DNA from: Agarilytica sp033852165
GTDB taxonomy: Bacteria; Pseudomonadota; Gammaproteobacteria; Pseudomonadales; Cellvibrionaceae
Assembly (NCBI GenBank): GCA_033852165.1
Contig: JAWSUZ010000020.1
Coordinates: 62,001-126,000 of the forward strand
Length of the DNA: 64,000 nucleotides
Reading direction: 5' to 3'
Under the pieces are notes generated by a model. The model was not told the DNA's origin, did not search any database, and saw only the letters and a program-made list of their open reading frames with translations. Both the position numbers and the translations under genes were made by a program. This document shows, one piece after another, positions 26,893-35,172 of this stretch. Every line of letters begins with the position of its first letter. Position 1 is the first letter of the stretch.

Positions 26893-28251
26893 TTATTTTC
26901 CTATACAGAAGCTAGAAAAAATCTCGCCAAGTAAATCATCTGCAGTAAATGATCCCGTAATCTCTCCCATGTGATTTTGGGCGACTCTAAGATCTTCAGC
27001 TAGAAGCTCTCCAGCGTGGGCTGCTAGCTGAGCTTTGCCTGATAGCATCAAATGGTATGCTTTCTCTATCGCGTTTATATGCCGCCGCCTCGCGCTAAAA
27101 CCACCTTCCGTTGTACCTTTGTAGCCAACGCTGATTTTTAGGTGGCTTTTAAGGGCCTCTAAACCGTCTCCAGTACGTGCCGCTATAGCAATTTCAGTAC
27201 AGTCTTTAATGTTTTCGGGTATTTTAAAACCAGATTCATCTATTTTATTGTAAATTACGGTAAGTTTTTTTCTAAACTCACTGTTTTGAAAAAAATCTGG
27301 CCAATGGGTTTCAACCTCCAATTGGTCTGTGTCCGTGCTATCTATCATGAGGAGGATTCTGTCAGCTTCTTCTATCTCAACCCATGCCCTTTCTATCCCA
27401 ATTTTTTCGACTTTGTCTGGGTTGTCACGGAGCCCTGCTGTATCAATGATATGTAGAGGTAGCCCATCGATATTGATGTGCTCTCTTAGTACGTCACGTG
27501 TTGTCCCTGCTATATCGGTAACAATGGCGAGATCACGACCAGCTAGTTGATTCAGTAGTGTCGATTTCCCAGCGTTTGGTCGACCGGCGATAACTATTTT
27601 CATCCCTTCTCTTAATAGGACTCCTTGCTGAGCTTGATCTAATGTTGATTTTGTTGAGGTGATCAGTGCGTTTAGCATAACTTCGATTTTCCCATCATTG
27701 AGAAAGTCTATTTCTTCTTCGGGGAAATCGATAGCGGATTCGACATATAGACGAAGGTGAGTAATTTTGTCGACAATTGTATTGATCTTCTTAGAAAATA
27801 CGCCTTTTAGCGTATTTATTGCTTGCTGACTCGCCTGTTTTGAACTTGCATCGATGAGATCCGCTATTGCTTCAGCCTGCGCTAAATCCAATTTATCGTT
27901 TAGAAAAGCTCTTTGAGAAAACTCGCCAGGTTCTGCTAGGCGCGCACCTAGGCGGACAGTTTCGTCTAGAAGCATATCTAAGATTACAGGACCGCCGTGG
28001 CCCTGAAGTTCAAGTACGTCTTCACCGGTAAAGGAGTGTGGCGCTGCAAAAAAAAGCGAAATACCTTCGTCTAGGATTGTGCTTTCAAAATAGAAGGGGG
28101 AGTAATGTGCATAACGCACTTTAGGGGTTATTTTGAGTATTTTAGTCGCTATATTGCGGCATTTCGGTCCTGATACCCTAATTATCCCGACACCACCTCG
28201 TCCAGGCGGAGTGATGACTGCACATATGGTGTCGGGGTGATAGGAGCTCAC
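26893..28251 (-). CDS. mnmE: tRNA modification GTPase MnmE (TrmE)
   Basis: 452 residues. N-terminal folate-binding domain, central G domain with G223-R-P-N-A-G-K-S230 and D-T-A-G, and the C-terminal C-I-G-K, the hallmark of MnmE. Forms the cmnm5U34 complex with MnmG. The start is GTG, sharing one base with the TAG stop of yidC (TAGTG), so translation is coupled. Confidence 0.98.
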   Translation of the reverse strand: MSSYHPDTICAVITPPGRGGVGIIRVSGPKCRNIATKILKITPKVRYAHYSPFYFESTILDEGISLFFAAPHSFTGEDVLELQGHGGPVILDMLLDETVRLGARLAEPGEFSQRAFLNDKLDLAQAEAIADLIDASSKQASQQAINTLKGVFSKKINTIVDKITHLRLYVESAIDFPEEEIDFLNDGKIEVMLNALITSTKSTLDQAQQGVLLREGMKIVIAGRPNAGKSTLLNQLAGRDLAIVTDIAGTTRDVLREHINIDGLPLHIIDTAGLRDNPDKVEKIGIERAWVEIEEADRILLMIDSTDTDQLEVETHWPDFFQNSEFRKKLTVIYNKIDESGFKIPENIKDCTEIAIAARTGDGLEALKSHLKISVGYKGTTEGGFSARRRHINAIEKAYHLMLSGKAQLAAHAGELLAEDLRVAQNHMGEITGSFTADDLLGEIFSSFCIGK

Positions 28252-29972
28252 TAACTGGATTTTTCGATCTGTTTGGTAATGACGTATTGTTGTAAGAACG
28301 ATAGTGCAGTGTTAACAGCCATATAGAGGGTTAGAGCTGCTGGTAGAAACATAAGAATGAATGTGAAGCCTATGGGCATCAATTGAAATATTTTTGCTTG
28401 CATCGGATCTTGAGGCGGAGGATTAAGTTTTTGCTGAACATACATAATCGCACCCATGATTACGGGAAGCACAAAAAATGGATCTTGGACGCTTAAATCT
28501 TGCACCCAGAAAATGAACGGAGAGTGTCTTAGCTCTACGCTTTCCATAATCATCCAATAAAGCGCCATAAACACCGGCATTTGCATCAACATGGGCAAGC
28601 ATCCACCAAGAGGATTAACGCCCTCTTTTTTGTAGAGCTTCATTGTTTCTGTACCCATTCGCTGTCGATCGTCACCGAAGCGTTCTTTTAGTTCTTGCAT
28701 TAATGGCATTAGCTTTCGCATTTTAGCCATTGATCTATAGCTGATTGCTGATGGGTAGAAAAAGAAAAGCTTGATCAAAAAAGTTAGCAGAAGGATTGAG
28801 AAGCCCCAGTTACCCACTACGCTATGTATCGCATCCATTCCCAAAAATAAGGGTTTAGCAACAAACCATAAAATACCAAAGTCGATTGTAAGATCGAGTC
28901 CCGGAGAGACATTTTCCAGGTTTTTCAGTACTTTGGGACCGGCGTAAAAAGATGAGGATATTGTTTTGGTTTGTCCTGGAGAAACGGAATATTGTGGGGT
29001 AGTGAATTGTAAAAGATAATTTCTGTTATCTTTACTGCGGTATATTTTGAAGGTGTTCAGTGTGTTTTGATCTGGTACCCAAGCGCTGACAAAGTAGTGT
29101 TGTACTAAAGCAACCCAGCCACCTTCGAAATCAAAATTTTGTTCTTCATCTTGAATATCTTCAAAACTTAACTTTTTAAACTTATCTTCTTTTGTTGTAG
29201 TCGCGATTCCGAGAAAAGGCTGAAGACGGAACATTCCACCTGCCTCAGGCTTATAGTCATCTCGTTTGATGCGGCCGTACATAGCCGCTTTCCAGGTTTT
29301 TTCACTGGTATTGTTAACGATGTAGTCAACCTTGATGAGGTATGAATCTCTTTCAAAGCTAAAACGTTTGGTAATTTGTGTACCGTCTTGCTGGGTAAGG
29401 TTTAGGTCAACTGAAAGAAGCTGGTTATTTTCGTCTAAAACATATTCGGTCTTAGTCGATGAATATAACGATCGTTTGGCTATACCTTTACTATTTCGTG
29501 TGTGAGTACCATTTGCTCCTATTAGATCTGATTGGGCAATATATGTATGGCTTGCAGAGTTGGCGAGTAATAAAAACGCACTGTTTTTATCTTCAAGGTC
29601 TGCAAGATGCTTAGGTAGAGCTACTTGGACAATATCGCCGCCTAGAGGATTGATGAGGACATCTAATGTATCGGTTTTGATACTAATCAATTTTGTTGAG
29701 ACCGGTTCCTTTTTGAATATAGGTAAGTTCGGTTTCTCGCTTGAAGTCGAAGGGGTACTCGGAAGATCATCAAATTCTGAAATAGAACTGGGGTCAGAGG
29801 CTCCTATATCAGAGTACGGAACCTGACTGTCAATATTCAAACTCGACTCGTTAGATATTTTGACTGGAGCGGTAGAAGCTAATTGTTCTTTTTGAAATTC
29901 GCCCCAACGAATAAATAAAAGAAAAACCACGACCAGAATGCCGCCGATTAGGGCGTTACGTATCAAATTCAT
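28251..29972 (-). CDS. yidC: Membrane protein insertase YidC
   Basis: 573 residues, Gram-negative type: N-terminal transmembrane anchor (about 6-22), large periplasmic beta-supersandwich domain (to about 350), then the 60KD_IMP core with five further membrane segments and cytoplasmic K-L-M-P-L-M-Q-E-L-K hairpin. It inserts and folds inner-membrane proteins with or without SecYEG. It follows yidD by 32 bp and overlaps mnmE by one base. Confidence 0.98.
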   Translation of the reverse strand: MNLIRNALIGGILVVVFLLFIRWGEFQKEQLASTAPVKISNESSLNIDSQVPYSDIGASDPSSISEFDDLPSTPSTSSEKPNLPIFKKEPVSTKLISIKTDTLDVLINPLGGDIVQVALPKHLADLEDKNSAFLLLANSASHTYIAQSDLIGANGTHTRNSKGIAKRSLYSSTKTEYVLDENNQLLSVDLNLTQQDGTQITKRFSFERDSYLIKVDYIVNNTSEKTWKAAMYGRIKRDDYKPEAGGMFRLQPFLGIATTTKEDKFKKLSFEDIQDEEQNFDFEGGWVALVQHYFVSAWVPDQNTLNTFKIYRSKDNRNYLLQFTTPQYSVSPGQTKTISSSFYAGPKVLKNLENVSPGLDLTIDFGILWFVAKPLFLGMDAIHSVVGNWGFSILLLTFLIKLFFFYPSAISYRSMAKMRKLMPLMQELKERFGDDRQRMGTETMKLYKKEGVNPLGGCLPMLMQMPVFMALYWMIMESVELRHSPFIFWVQDLSVQDPFFVLPVIMGAIMYVQQKLNPPPQDPMQAKIFQLMPIGFTFILMFLPAALTLYMAVNTALSFLQQYVITKQIEKSS

Positions 29973-30004
29973 GTAAATCGTAAACCTTGCTTAATAGAGA
30001 TATT

Positions 30005-30292
30005 TTATTGTTTATGTTTATGTTTTTCAGGCACTGGATCATATCCGCCTGAGTGCCAAGGGTGGCATTTTAGGAGACGTTTTATAGATAGATATATACC
30101 GTTTAATGCACCATGTATCGAAATAGCCTCTTCAGCGTAAGCTGAACAGCTTGGTTCAAATCGACACTTGGGAGCTAAAAAAGGACTGATAAAAAACCGG
30201 TAAAAACGGATAGGCAGTAAGCAAAGAAATTTTATGCAGTTTCCGGCTTGTCTTTGCTTGGTTTTAGCGATTTTTTTACAGCACGATGCCAT
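30005..30292 (-). CDS. yidD: Membrane protein insertion efficiency factor YidD
   Basis: 95 residues from the ATG at 30292, which overlaps the end of rnpA by 61 bp. Family core: I-R-F-Y-R-F-F-I-S-P-F, then C-R-F-E-P-S-C-S-A-Y-A-E-E-A-I, and C-H-P-W-H-S-G-G-Y-D-P-V-P near the end. The first 25 residues are not family-like and no ribosome site is seen, so a start further in (non-ATG) is possible. Aids YidC-dependent insertion. Confidence 0.93.
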   Translation of the reverse strand: MASCCKKIAKTKQRQAGNCIKFLCLLPIRFYRFFISPFLAPKCRFEPSCSAYAEEAISIHGALNGIYLSIKRLLKCHPWHSGGYDPVPEKHKHKQ

Positions 30293-30621
30293 AAGCTATC
30301 TAGAATCTCACGAATCTGTTCTTTGGTGAGTTGTTCACTCCCTCGGCGGGACAGAACTATAGCATCTATTGGTGGTAGATTGTGCTGTTTGTAGCGGAAA
30401 CTCTCTCGAATGACGCGTTTGGTTTTGTTGCGAGCAACGGCTTTTCGGATATTTTTTTTGGCAACAATTATTCCCAGTCGAGGGTGTCCAAGACTATTGT
30501 AGCGAGCGAGTATAAGAAAGTTACTGTGATGAATTTTAAAAGACGGGGAGTCAAAAACGGGCGTGAACTCGCTGGAGTTAAGCAGTCTATGAGACTTTTG
30601 GAATTCCAATGTCGAAGACAA
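30232..30621 (-). CDS. rnpA: Ribonuclease P protein component RnpA
   Basis: 129 residues with the RNR signature A-R-N-K-T-K-R-V-I-R-E-S-F-R and R-L-G-I-I-V-A-K-K. Protein subunit of RNase P, which matures tRNA 5' ends. The start is a rare TTG at 30621; an in-frame TGA lies shortly upstream, and no ATG or GTG fits. It follows rpmH by 32 bp, in the usual order. Confidence 0.95.
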   Translation of the reverse strand: MSSTLEFQKSHRLLNSSEFTPVFDSPSFKIHHSNFLILARYNSLGHPRLGIIVAKKNIRKAVARNKTKRVIRESFRYKQHNLPPIDAIVLSRRGSEQLTKEQIREILDSLWHRAVKKSLKPSKDKPETA

Positions 30622-30653
30622 AAGAAGCTCTCGCTCCAGCGTTCAGTATAAAT

Positions 30654-30788
30654 CTAGGCTGAAATGACTTTACGGCCTTTAGCACGTCGACGAGCTAAGA
30701 CTTTACGTCCACCAACTGTTGACATGCGAGCACGAAAACCATGAGAACGCTTACGTTTTAGATTACTTGGTTGGAATGTTCTTTTCAC
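30654..30788 (-). CDS. rpmH: 50S ribosomal protein L34
   Basis: 44 residues read by me on the minus strand: V-K-R-T-F-Q-P-S-N-L-K-R-K-R at the start, then H-G-F-R-A-R-M-S-T and L-A-R-R-R-A-K-G-R-K, which is unmistakable L34. Start GTG at 30788 with GGTGA seven bases upstream; stop TAG. First gene of the rpmH-rnpA-yidD-yidC-mnmE operon. Confidence 0.98.
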   Translation of the reverse strand: MKRTFQPSNLKRKRSHGFRARMSTVGGRKVLARRRAKGRKVISA

Positions 30789-31303
30789 GTCAAATCACCG
30801 ATCAATACGAATTGTTAGTCATTAGCGATTCCACAAACACGATATAGTAACTTGTTAGGAACGCTGTAAAGGACGCCGGAGTTTATAGAATTAGTTAAAT
30901 TAAATCAATCTAAATCGCCGGATCCTTGGTCTTGCCTATATAAATAATGGGGGTATTCGCGGTGAAGGTAGGCACTGTTTGTTGAAATATAGGTGTTACT
31001 ACCATCTTTCTAACATTTTATGCACAGGGTTATCCACAGATTCGGTGGATTTTTTCGTCTTTAACTGCGTTAAGAGGTAAGGTCAATTTGGCACTATGTT
31101 CCTGGTTTTATAGGGGTCTCAAGGAGTTTCTGTGAAAATAGATATATTTTTATACATATGATCTGTGGATAAAACACGATGACAGGAGTATGATTCTAAC
31201 ATTGTCGAAAAAGGGTTGGCACAGTTTAAAAACATCCGTTTTTCTATCTATTCATTGAGTCATTGAAGCTATTTAAAGCTTGTTTTTATCGAGGTTATGT
31301 CAG
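30789..31303. other. rpmH-dnaA divergent region with DnaA boxes (dnaA control, second candidate origin)
   Basis: Two DnaA boxes in tandem on the plus strand, TTATGCACA (31018-31026) and TTATCCACA (31030-31038), and one on the minus strand (TGTGGATAA, 31164-31172). This region is the functional origin in Pseudomonas and also where DnaA represses its own gene. Strand switch from minus to plus genes occurs here, which favours replication starting in or near this gap. Confidence 0.6.
30842..30870 (-). promoter_or_regulatory. Candidate sigma-70 promoter of rpmH operon
   Basis: On the minus strand TTTACA (30870-30865) and CTATAT (30847-30842) are separated by 17 bp, about 50 bp before the rpmH GTG. 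Not a perfect -10, but position and spacing fit. Confidence 0.45.
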
Positions 31304-32830
31304 TTGTCAAATCCTGTCTGGGACTATTGTGTATCGCATTTGCAGAGTGAATTACCGGCTCAGCAATTTAATACATGGATTCGTCCTTTAAAAGCTGAAA
31401 CAGCTAGCGAAACAATACTTCGTTTAATTGCACCGAATCGTTTCGTTTTGGATTGGGTTAACGACAAATACAAAAGCAGAATACGTGATTTATTGAACGA
31501 AAATGCAGATGTCCAGAATCAGGATGTAGAGCTTGTCGTTGGGCGAAAAGTTGCTGCGTTTGAGTCTCAGAGTAATACCTTTCAACGCGTAGATACAACT
31601 TCTGTTTCTTTGCCTGTTGATCCTTTACCGACTGAAAATACGCAAACAATACGACCCGTCGAAAACACTTCATATGTTGCTAGTAAAAATCAGTCTGTAC
31701 TACATCAACCTGGTGTTTTTTCTAATGCAGAAACTTCGTTTGATAAAGGAGTTGGGATACAACAGGTTACAAGAGTTGATAGGCGAGATGTTGAAGGGGG
31801 GTTGGGGCATAAATCGAACCTCAACAAAAATTTTGTATTTGAAAATTTTGTTGTAGGAAAATCAAATCAGCTAGGATTAGCAGCAGCCACACAAGTTTCT
31901 GAGAACCCAGGTGGATCATATAACCCTTTGTTTATTTATGGTGGCGTTGGTTTAGGTAAAACACATTTAATGCATGCAGTTGGAAATGCGTTATGTGAAA
32001 ACAAGCCTGGAGCCAAAGTCGTTTATCTGCATTCTGAACGATTTGTCGCTGATATGGTTAAGGCGCTTCAGTTAAACGCTATAAATGATTTCAAGCGATA
32101 TTATCGTTCAGTCGATGCTCTGTTAATCGATGATATACAATTTTTTGCTGGTAAGGAGAGATCTCAAGAAGAGTTTTTCCATACCTTTAATGCTCTACTC
32201 GAGGGCGGCCAACAAATTATTGTAACTTGTGATCGTTATCCGAAGGAAATAGATGGCTTGGAAGAGCGTCTTAAATCTCGTTTTGGCTGGGGGCTGACTG
32301 TAGCGATCGAGCCTCCAGAATTGGAAACGCGAGTGGCTATACTGAAAAAGAAAGCCGAGCAGGTCTCTATGGATTTGCCTAATGATGCGGCATTTTTCAT
32401 TGCTCAAAGAATACGTTCAAATGTAAGAGAGCTTGAAGGGGCGTTGAAACGAGTGATTGCAAACGCTCATTTTTCTGGCCGGGAAATTTCAGTCGAACTC
32501 GTGCGTGAGTCCCTTAAAGATCTATTAGCATTGCAAGATCGTCTCGTTAGTACTGACAACATACAGCGCGTCGTTGCAGAGTATTATAAAATTAAGGTGT
32601 CTGACCTTCATTCTAAACGTCGTAGTAGATCCGTAGCTAGGCCTAGACAGGTTGCAATGTATCTCGCTAAGGATTTAACGAATCATAGTCTTCCCGAGAT
32701 CGGTGATGTGTTTGGGGGGCGTGACCATACGACAGTGCTTCATGCTTGTCGAAAAATTAAAGAACTATTAGAGACTGACGCTGATATAAAAGAAGATGTA
32801 AAAAACCTTTTACGTATATTAACGACTTAA
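31304..32830 (+). CDS. dnaA: Chromosomal replication initiator DnaA
   Basis: 508 residues from TTG at 31304 (M-S-N-P-V-W-D-Y-C), which has GAGG nine bases upstream; the frame is open from another TTG at 31280. Domain I at the N-terminus, variable domain II (about 90-170), AAA+ domain III with Walker A G213-G-V-G-L-G-K-T220, Walker B L-L-I-D-D-I-Q-F-F, and domain IV with the DnaA-box reader G-G-R-D-H-T-T-V-L-H. Binds DnaA boxes and melts oriC. Followed by dnaN-recF-gyrB on the same strand. Confidence 0.98.
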   Translation: MSNPVWDYCVSHLQSELPAQQFNTWIRPLKAETASETILRLIAPNRFVLDWVNDKYKSRIRDLLNENADVQNQDVELVVGRKVAAFESQSNTFQRVDTTSVSLPVDPLPTENTQTIRPVENTSYVASKNQSVLHQPGVFSNAETSFDKGVGIQQVTRVDRRDVEGGLGHKSNLNKNFVFENFVVGKSNQLGLAAATQVSENPGGSYNPLFIYGGVGLGKTHLMHAVGNALCENKPGAKVVYLHSERFVADMVKALQLNAINDFKRYYRSVDALLIDDIQFFAGKERSQEEFFHTFNALLEGGQQIIVTCDRYPKEIDGLEERLKSRFGWGLTVAIEPPELETRVAILKKKAEQVSMDLPNDAAFFIAQRIRSNVRELEGALKRVIANAHFSGREISVELVRESLKDLLALQDRLVSTDNIQRVVAEYYKIKVSDLHSKRRSRSVARPRQVAMYLAKDLTNHSLPEIGDVFGGRDHTTVLHACRKIKELLETDADIKEDVKNLLRILTT

Positions 32831-32834
32831 TCTC

Positions 32835-32858
32835 GGACTCAAAAAACAATTTGAGTCC
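32835..32858 (+). terminator. Hairpin between dnaA and dnaN
   Basis: GGACTCAAA (32835-32843) pairs with TTTGAGTCC (32850-32858) over a six-base loop, directly after the dnaA stop. No T run follows, so it may be a partial terminator or an mRNA-stabilising or processing hairpin. Confidence 0.5.
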
Positions 32859-32920
32859 ACTATCATCATAGGGCTGTGCTTTCAGCAGTTTTAACTTTAT
32901 TTAAAAAATGAGATCTTTCA

Positions 32921-34024
32921 ATGAGATTTACAGTTTCCCGAGAAGCGTTATTAAAACCATTACAACTCGTTGCTGGTGTAGTAGAGCGTCGTCAGACCCT
33001 ACCTGTTTTGGCTAATGTGCTGATGGTTTTAGAGGATGGTCAGCTTTCATTAACAGGGACTGATTTGGAAGTAGAGATTGTCGGACGGATACCGATTGAT
33101 AGCGAAAGTACTGAAGGTGAGATCACTGTACCAGCCAAAAAGTTTTTAGATATTTGTAAAGCTTTGCCAGATGGCTCGATTATCGAATTTTCCCAGGATG
33201 ATCAAAAAGTTATTGTAAAAAGTGGCCGTAGTCGATTTAGCCTATCTACATTGCCTGCAAATGATTTTCCTGCTGTGGAGGAGGGTGCTAGAGACTTATC
33301 CTTTAGCTGCCCCCAGAAAGATATTAAGGAATTGATTGAAAAAACCGGTTTTGCCATGGCTCAGCAAGACGTTCGCTATTATTTGAACGGGATGTTGTGG
33401 GAAATTCGCCCTCAGCAGATGAGGGTAGTTACGACAGATGGCCATCGCTTAGCTATGTGCACGAAGGATATCAATGTAGATATTTCCGATGTAAGGCAGT
33501 CGATTCTCCCAAGAAAAGGGGTAATTGAGCTTTCTAGACTATTAAAAGATAATGACGATATTGTTGAAATAATTATCGGAGTTAATCATATTCGAGCTGT
33601 TACGGACGATTATACGTTTACCTCTAAGTTGGTAGACGGGAAATTCCCTGATTATGAGAGAGTGTTGCCCAAAGGGGGCGATAAGATCGTTATTGGAAAT
33701 CGAGCAGAGTTAAAAAATGCATTTGCGCGTACTTCGATCCTATCAAACGAAAAATATCGTGGTGTTAGGTTGTTGCTCGAAACCGGGAAGTTGACCGTAG
33801 TAGCAAATAACCCTGAGCAAGAAGAGGCTGAAGACCAGGTGGCTGTGGACTATAACGGCGAAGCTTTGGAGGTTGGTTTTAACGTAAGCTATCTTCAGGA
33901 TGTGGCCAATGTAATTAGTTCTGAAAACTTAAAATTGACTCTTTCTGATTCCAATTCTAGTGCCTTGATAGAAGATCCTGAAGGCTCTGATGCTGTGTAT
34001 GTAGTAATGCCAATGCGACTTTAG
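32921..34024 (+). CDS. dnaN: DNA polymerase III beta sliding clamp
   Basis: 367 residues, three similar clamp domains; ends with Y-V-V-M-P-M-R-L, the usual C-terminus. Dimer forms the ring that tethers polymerase to DNA. Start M-R-F-T-V-S-R matches the family (Pseudomonas-like). 90 bp after dnaA. Confidence 0.98.
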   Translation: MRFTVSREALLKPLQLVAGVVERRQTLPVLANVLMVLEDGQLSLTGTDLEVEIVGRIPIDSESTEGEITVPAKKFLDICKALPDGSIIEFSQDDQKVIVKSGRSRFSLSTLPANDFPAVEEGARDLSFSCPQKDIKELIEKTGFAMAQQDVRYYLNGMLWEIRPQQMRVVTTDGHRLAMCTKDINVDISDVRQSILPRKGVIELSRLLKDNDDIVEIIIGVNHIRAVTDDYTFTSKLVDGKFPDYERVLPKGGDKIVIGNRAELKNAFARTSILSNEKYRGVRLLLETGKLTVVANNPEQEEAEDQVAVDYNGEALEVGFNVSYLQDVANVISSENLKLTLSDSNSSALIEDPEGSDAVYVVMPMRL

Positions 34025-34041
34025 TTTTATTTGATAATTGT

Positions 34042-35139
34042 ATGGCTTACATATCACACCTTTCAGTAAGCAGTTTTCGAAACTTGGGGGCTATATCGAT
34101 AGAGCCCAGCCCAACGATTAACATTATCGTTGGGGAAAATGGTGCTGGCAAGTCCAGCATCTTGGAAGGGATCAGCATGTTGGCCCATGGACGTTCCTTT
34201 AGGACTCATAAGTTTCGTAGTCTCATAAATAATGAGTCTAGTGAGTTTATAGTAAGGGGTACTGTTGTTATGGATGATGACCGGTCGGTAGCGGTCGGTT
34301 TAAAGAGAGGAAGAAGCGGTCCATTTGTCATTAAACTAGACGGTAAGCCTGTGGCAAGCGCTTCATTGTTAGCGAAGCAGTTACCCTTACTCGTTATCAA
34401 TTCCAACTCATTCCGGTTGTTAGAAGGTGGAGCACAGGAAAGAAGAAAGTTTTTCGATTGGTTAGTGTTTCACGTGAAACATCAGTTTCAGGCGGCTTGG
34501 AACCAACTGGTGAAATGTTACAAACAGAGAAATATATTACTCCGGCATGATAAAATATCCTACTTGGACGTCGAGCCTTGGGATATAGAAATCGCAAAAC
34601 TTAGTAAAGTCGTGAATGAATACAGGTTAGAGTGCTTTGGACTTTTTGAGCGTTGCTTCAAAAGTATAGTGGGTTCTATTGCTGGAGACGTTTTTTCTAT
34701 TATTGAAATGAAGTATAAGTCTGGCTGGAAGGTTGATGCTGGCACCTATTTGGAGCAGCTTAAAAGCAGTTTTATGAAAGATAAGGCTTGTGGGTATTCT
34801 ACGATAGGCTCTCATAAGTCAGATTTTTCTGTAAAGATTCGGGGGGCCGCCGCCGTTGATATTCTGTCTCGAGGACAACAAAAGACAGTTATATCAGCGC
34901 TCTATATCGCTCAGGCTACGTTGCTAAGCCAGATTAATGGCGATAAGGCAATTTTCGCTATAGATGATTTACCAGCAGAGTTGGATCAAAATAATCAACG
35001 TTTAATAGGTAGTTGGTTATCTAAGTTAGAGTCACAGGTTTTTGTTACGGGAATAGATTCTTCGTGCGCTGAACATATCTGGCCCAAAGGTATCGAATTG
35101 TCGAAATTGTTTCACGTGAAACATGGTGAAATTCAATAA
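34042..35139 (+). CDS. recF: DNA replication and repair protein RecF
   Basis: 365 residues. SMC-like ATPase: Walker A G31-E-N-G-A-G-K-S38, signature L-S-R-G-Q-Q-K, Walker B-like A-I-D-D-L-P-A-E-L-D. Loads RecA at gaps with RecO/RecR. 17 bp after dnaN. The coding sequence contains two perfect parS sites, both translated as F-H-V-K-H. Confidence 0.98.
   Translation: MAYISHLSVSSFRNLGAISIEPSPTINIIVGENGAGKSSILEGISMLAHGRSFRTHKFRSLINNESSEFIVRGTVVMDDDRSVAVGLKRGRSGPFVIKLDGKPVASASLLAKQLPLLVINSNSFRLLEGGAQERRKFFDWLVFHVKHQFQAAWNQLVKCYKQRNILLRHDKISYLDVEPWDIEIAKLSKVVNEYRLECFGLFERCFKSIVGSIAGDVFSIIEMKYKSGWKVDAGTYLEQLKSSFMKDKACGYSTIGSHKSDFSVKIRGAAAVDILSRGQQKTVISALYIAQATLLSQINGDKAIFAIDDLPAELDQNNQRLIGSWLSKLESQVFVTGIDSSCAEHIWPKGIELSKLFHVKHGEIQ
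34466..34481. other. parS: parS site 1 (ParB-binding)
   Basis: The 16-mer TGTTTCACGTGAAACA is a perfect match to the universal chromosomal parS palindrome. It lies inside recF, about 11.7 kb from parB. ParB nucleates here. Confidence 0.95.
35108..35123. other. parS: parS site 2 (ParB-binding)
   Basis: A second perfect TGTTTCACGTGAAACA, 642 bp after the first and 16 bp before the end of recF. Confidence 0.95.
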
Positions 35140-35172
35140 CATTGTAATTAAACAATAAGAGTAATCGCTTCT

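Noticed and set aside
31297..31348. ATG at 31297 as dnaA start or upstream ORF
   Set aside because: It is out of frame with DnaA, ends after 17 codons and lies only two bases from the GAGG, too close for initiation; TTG at 31304 fits better.
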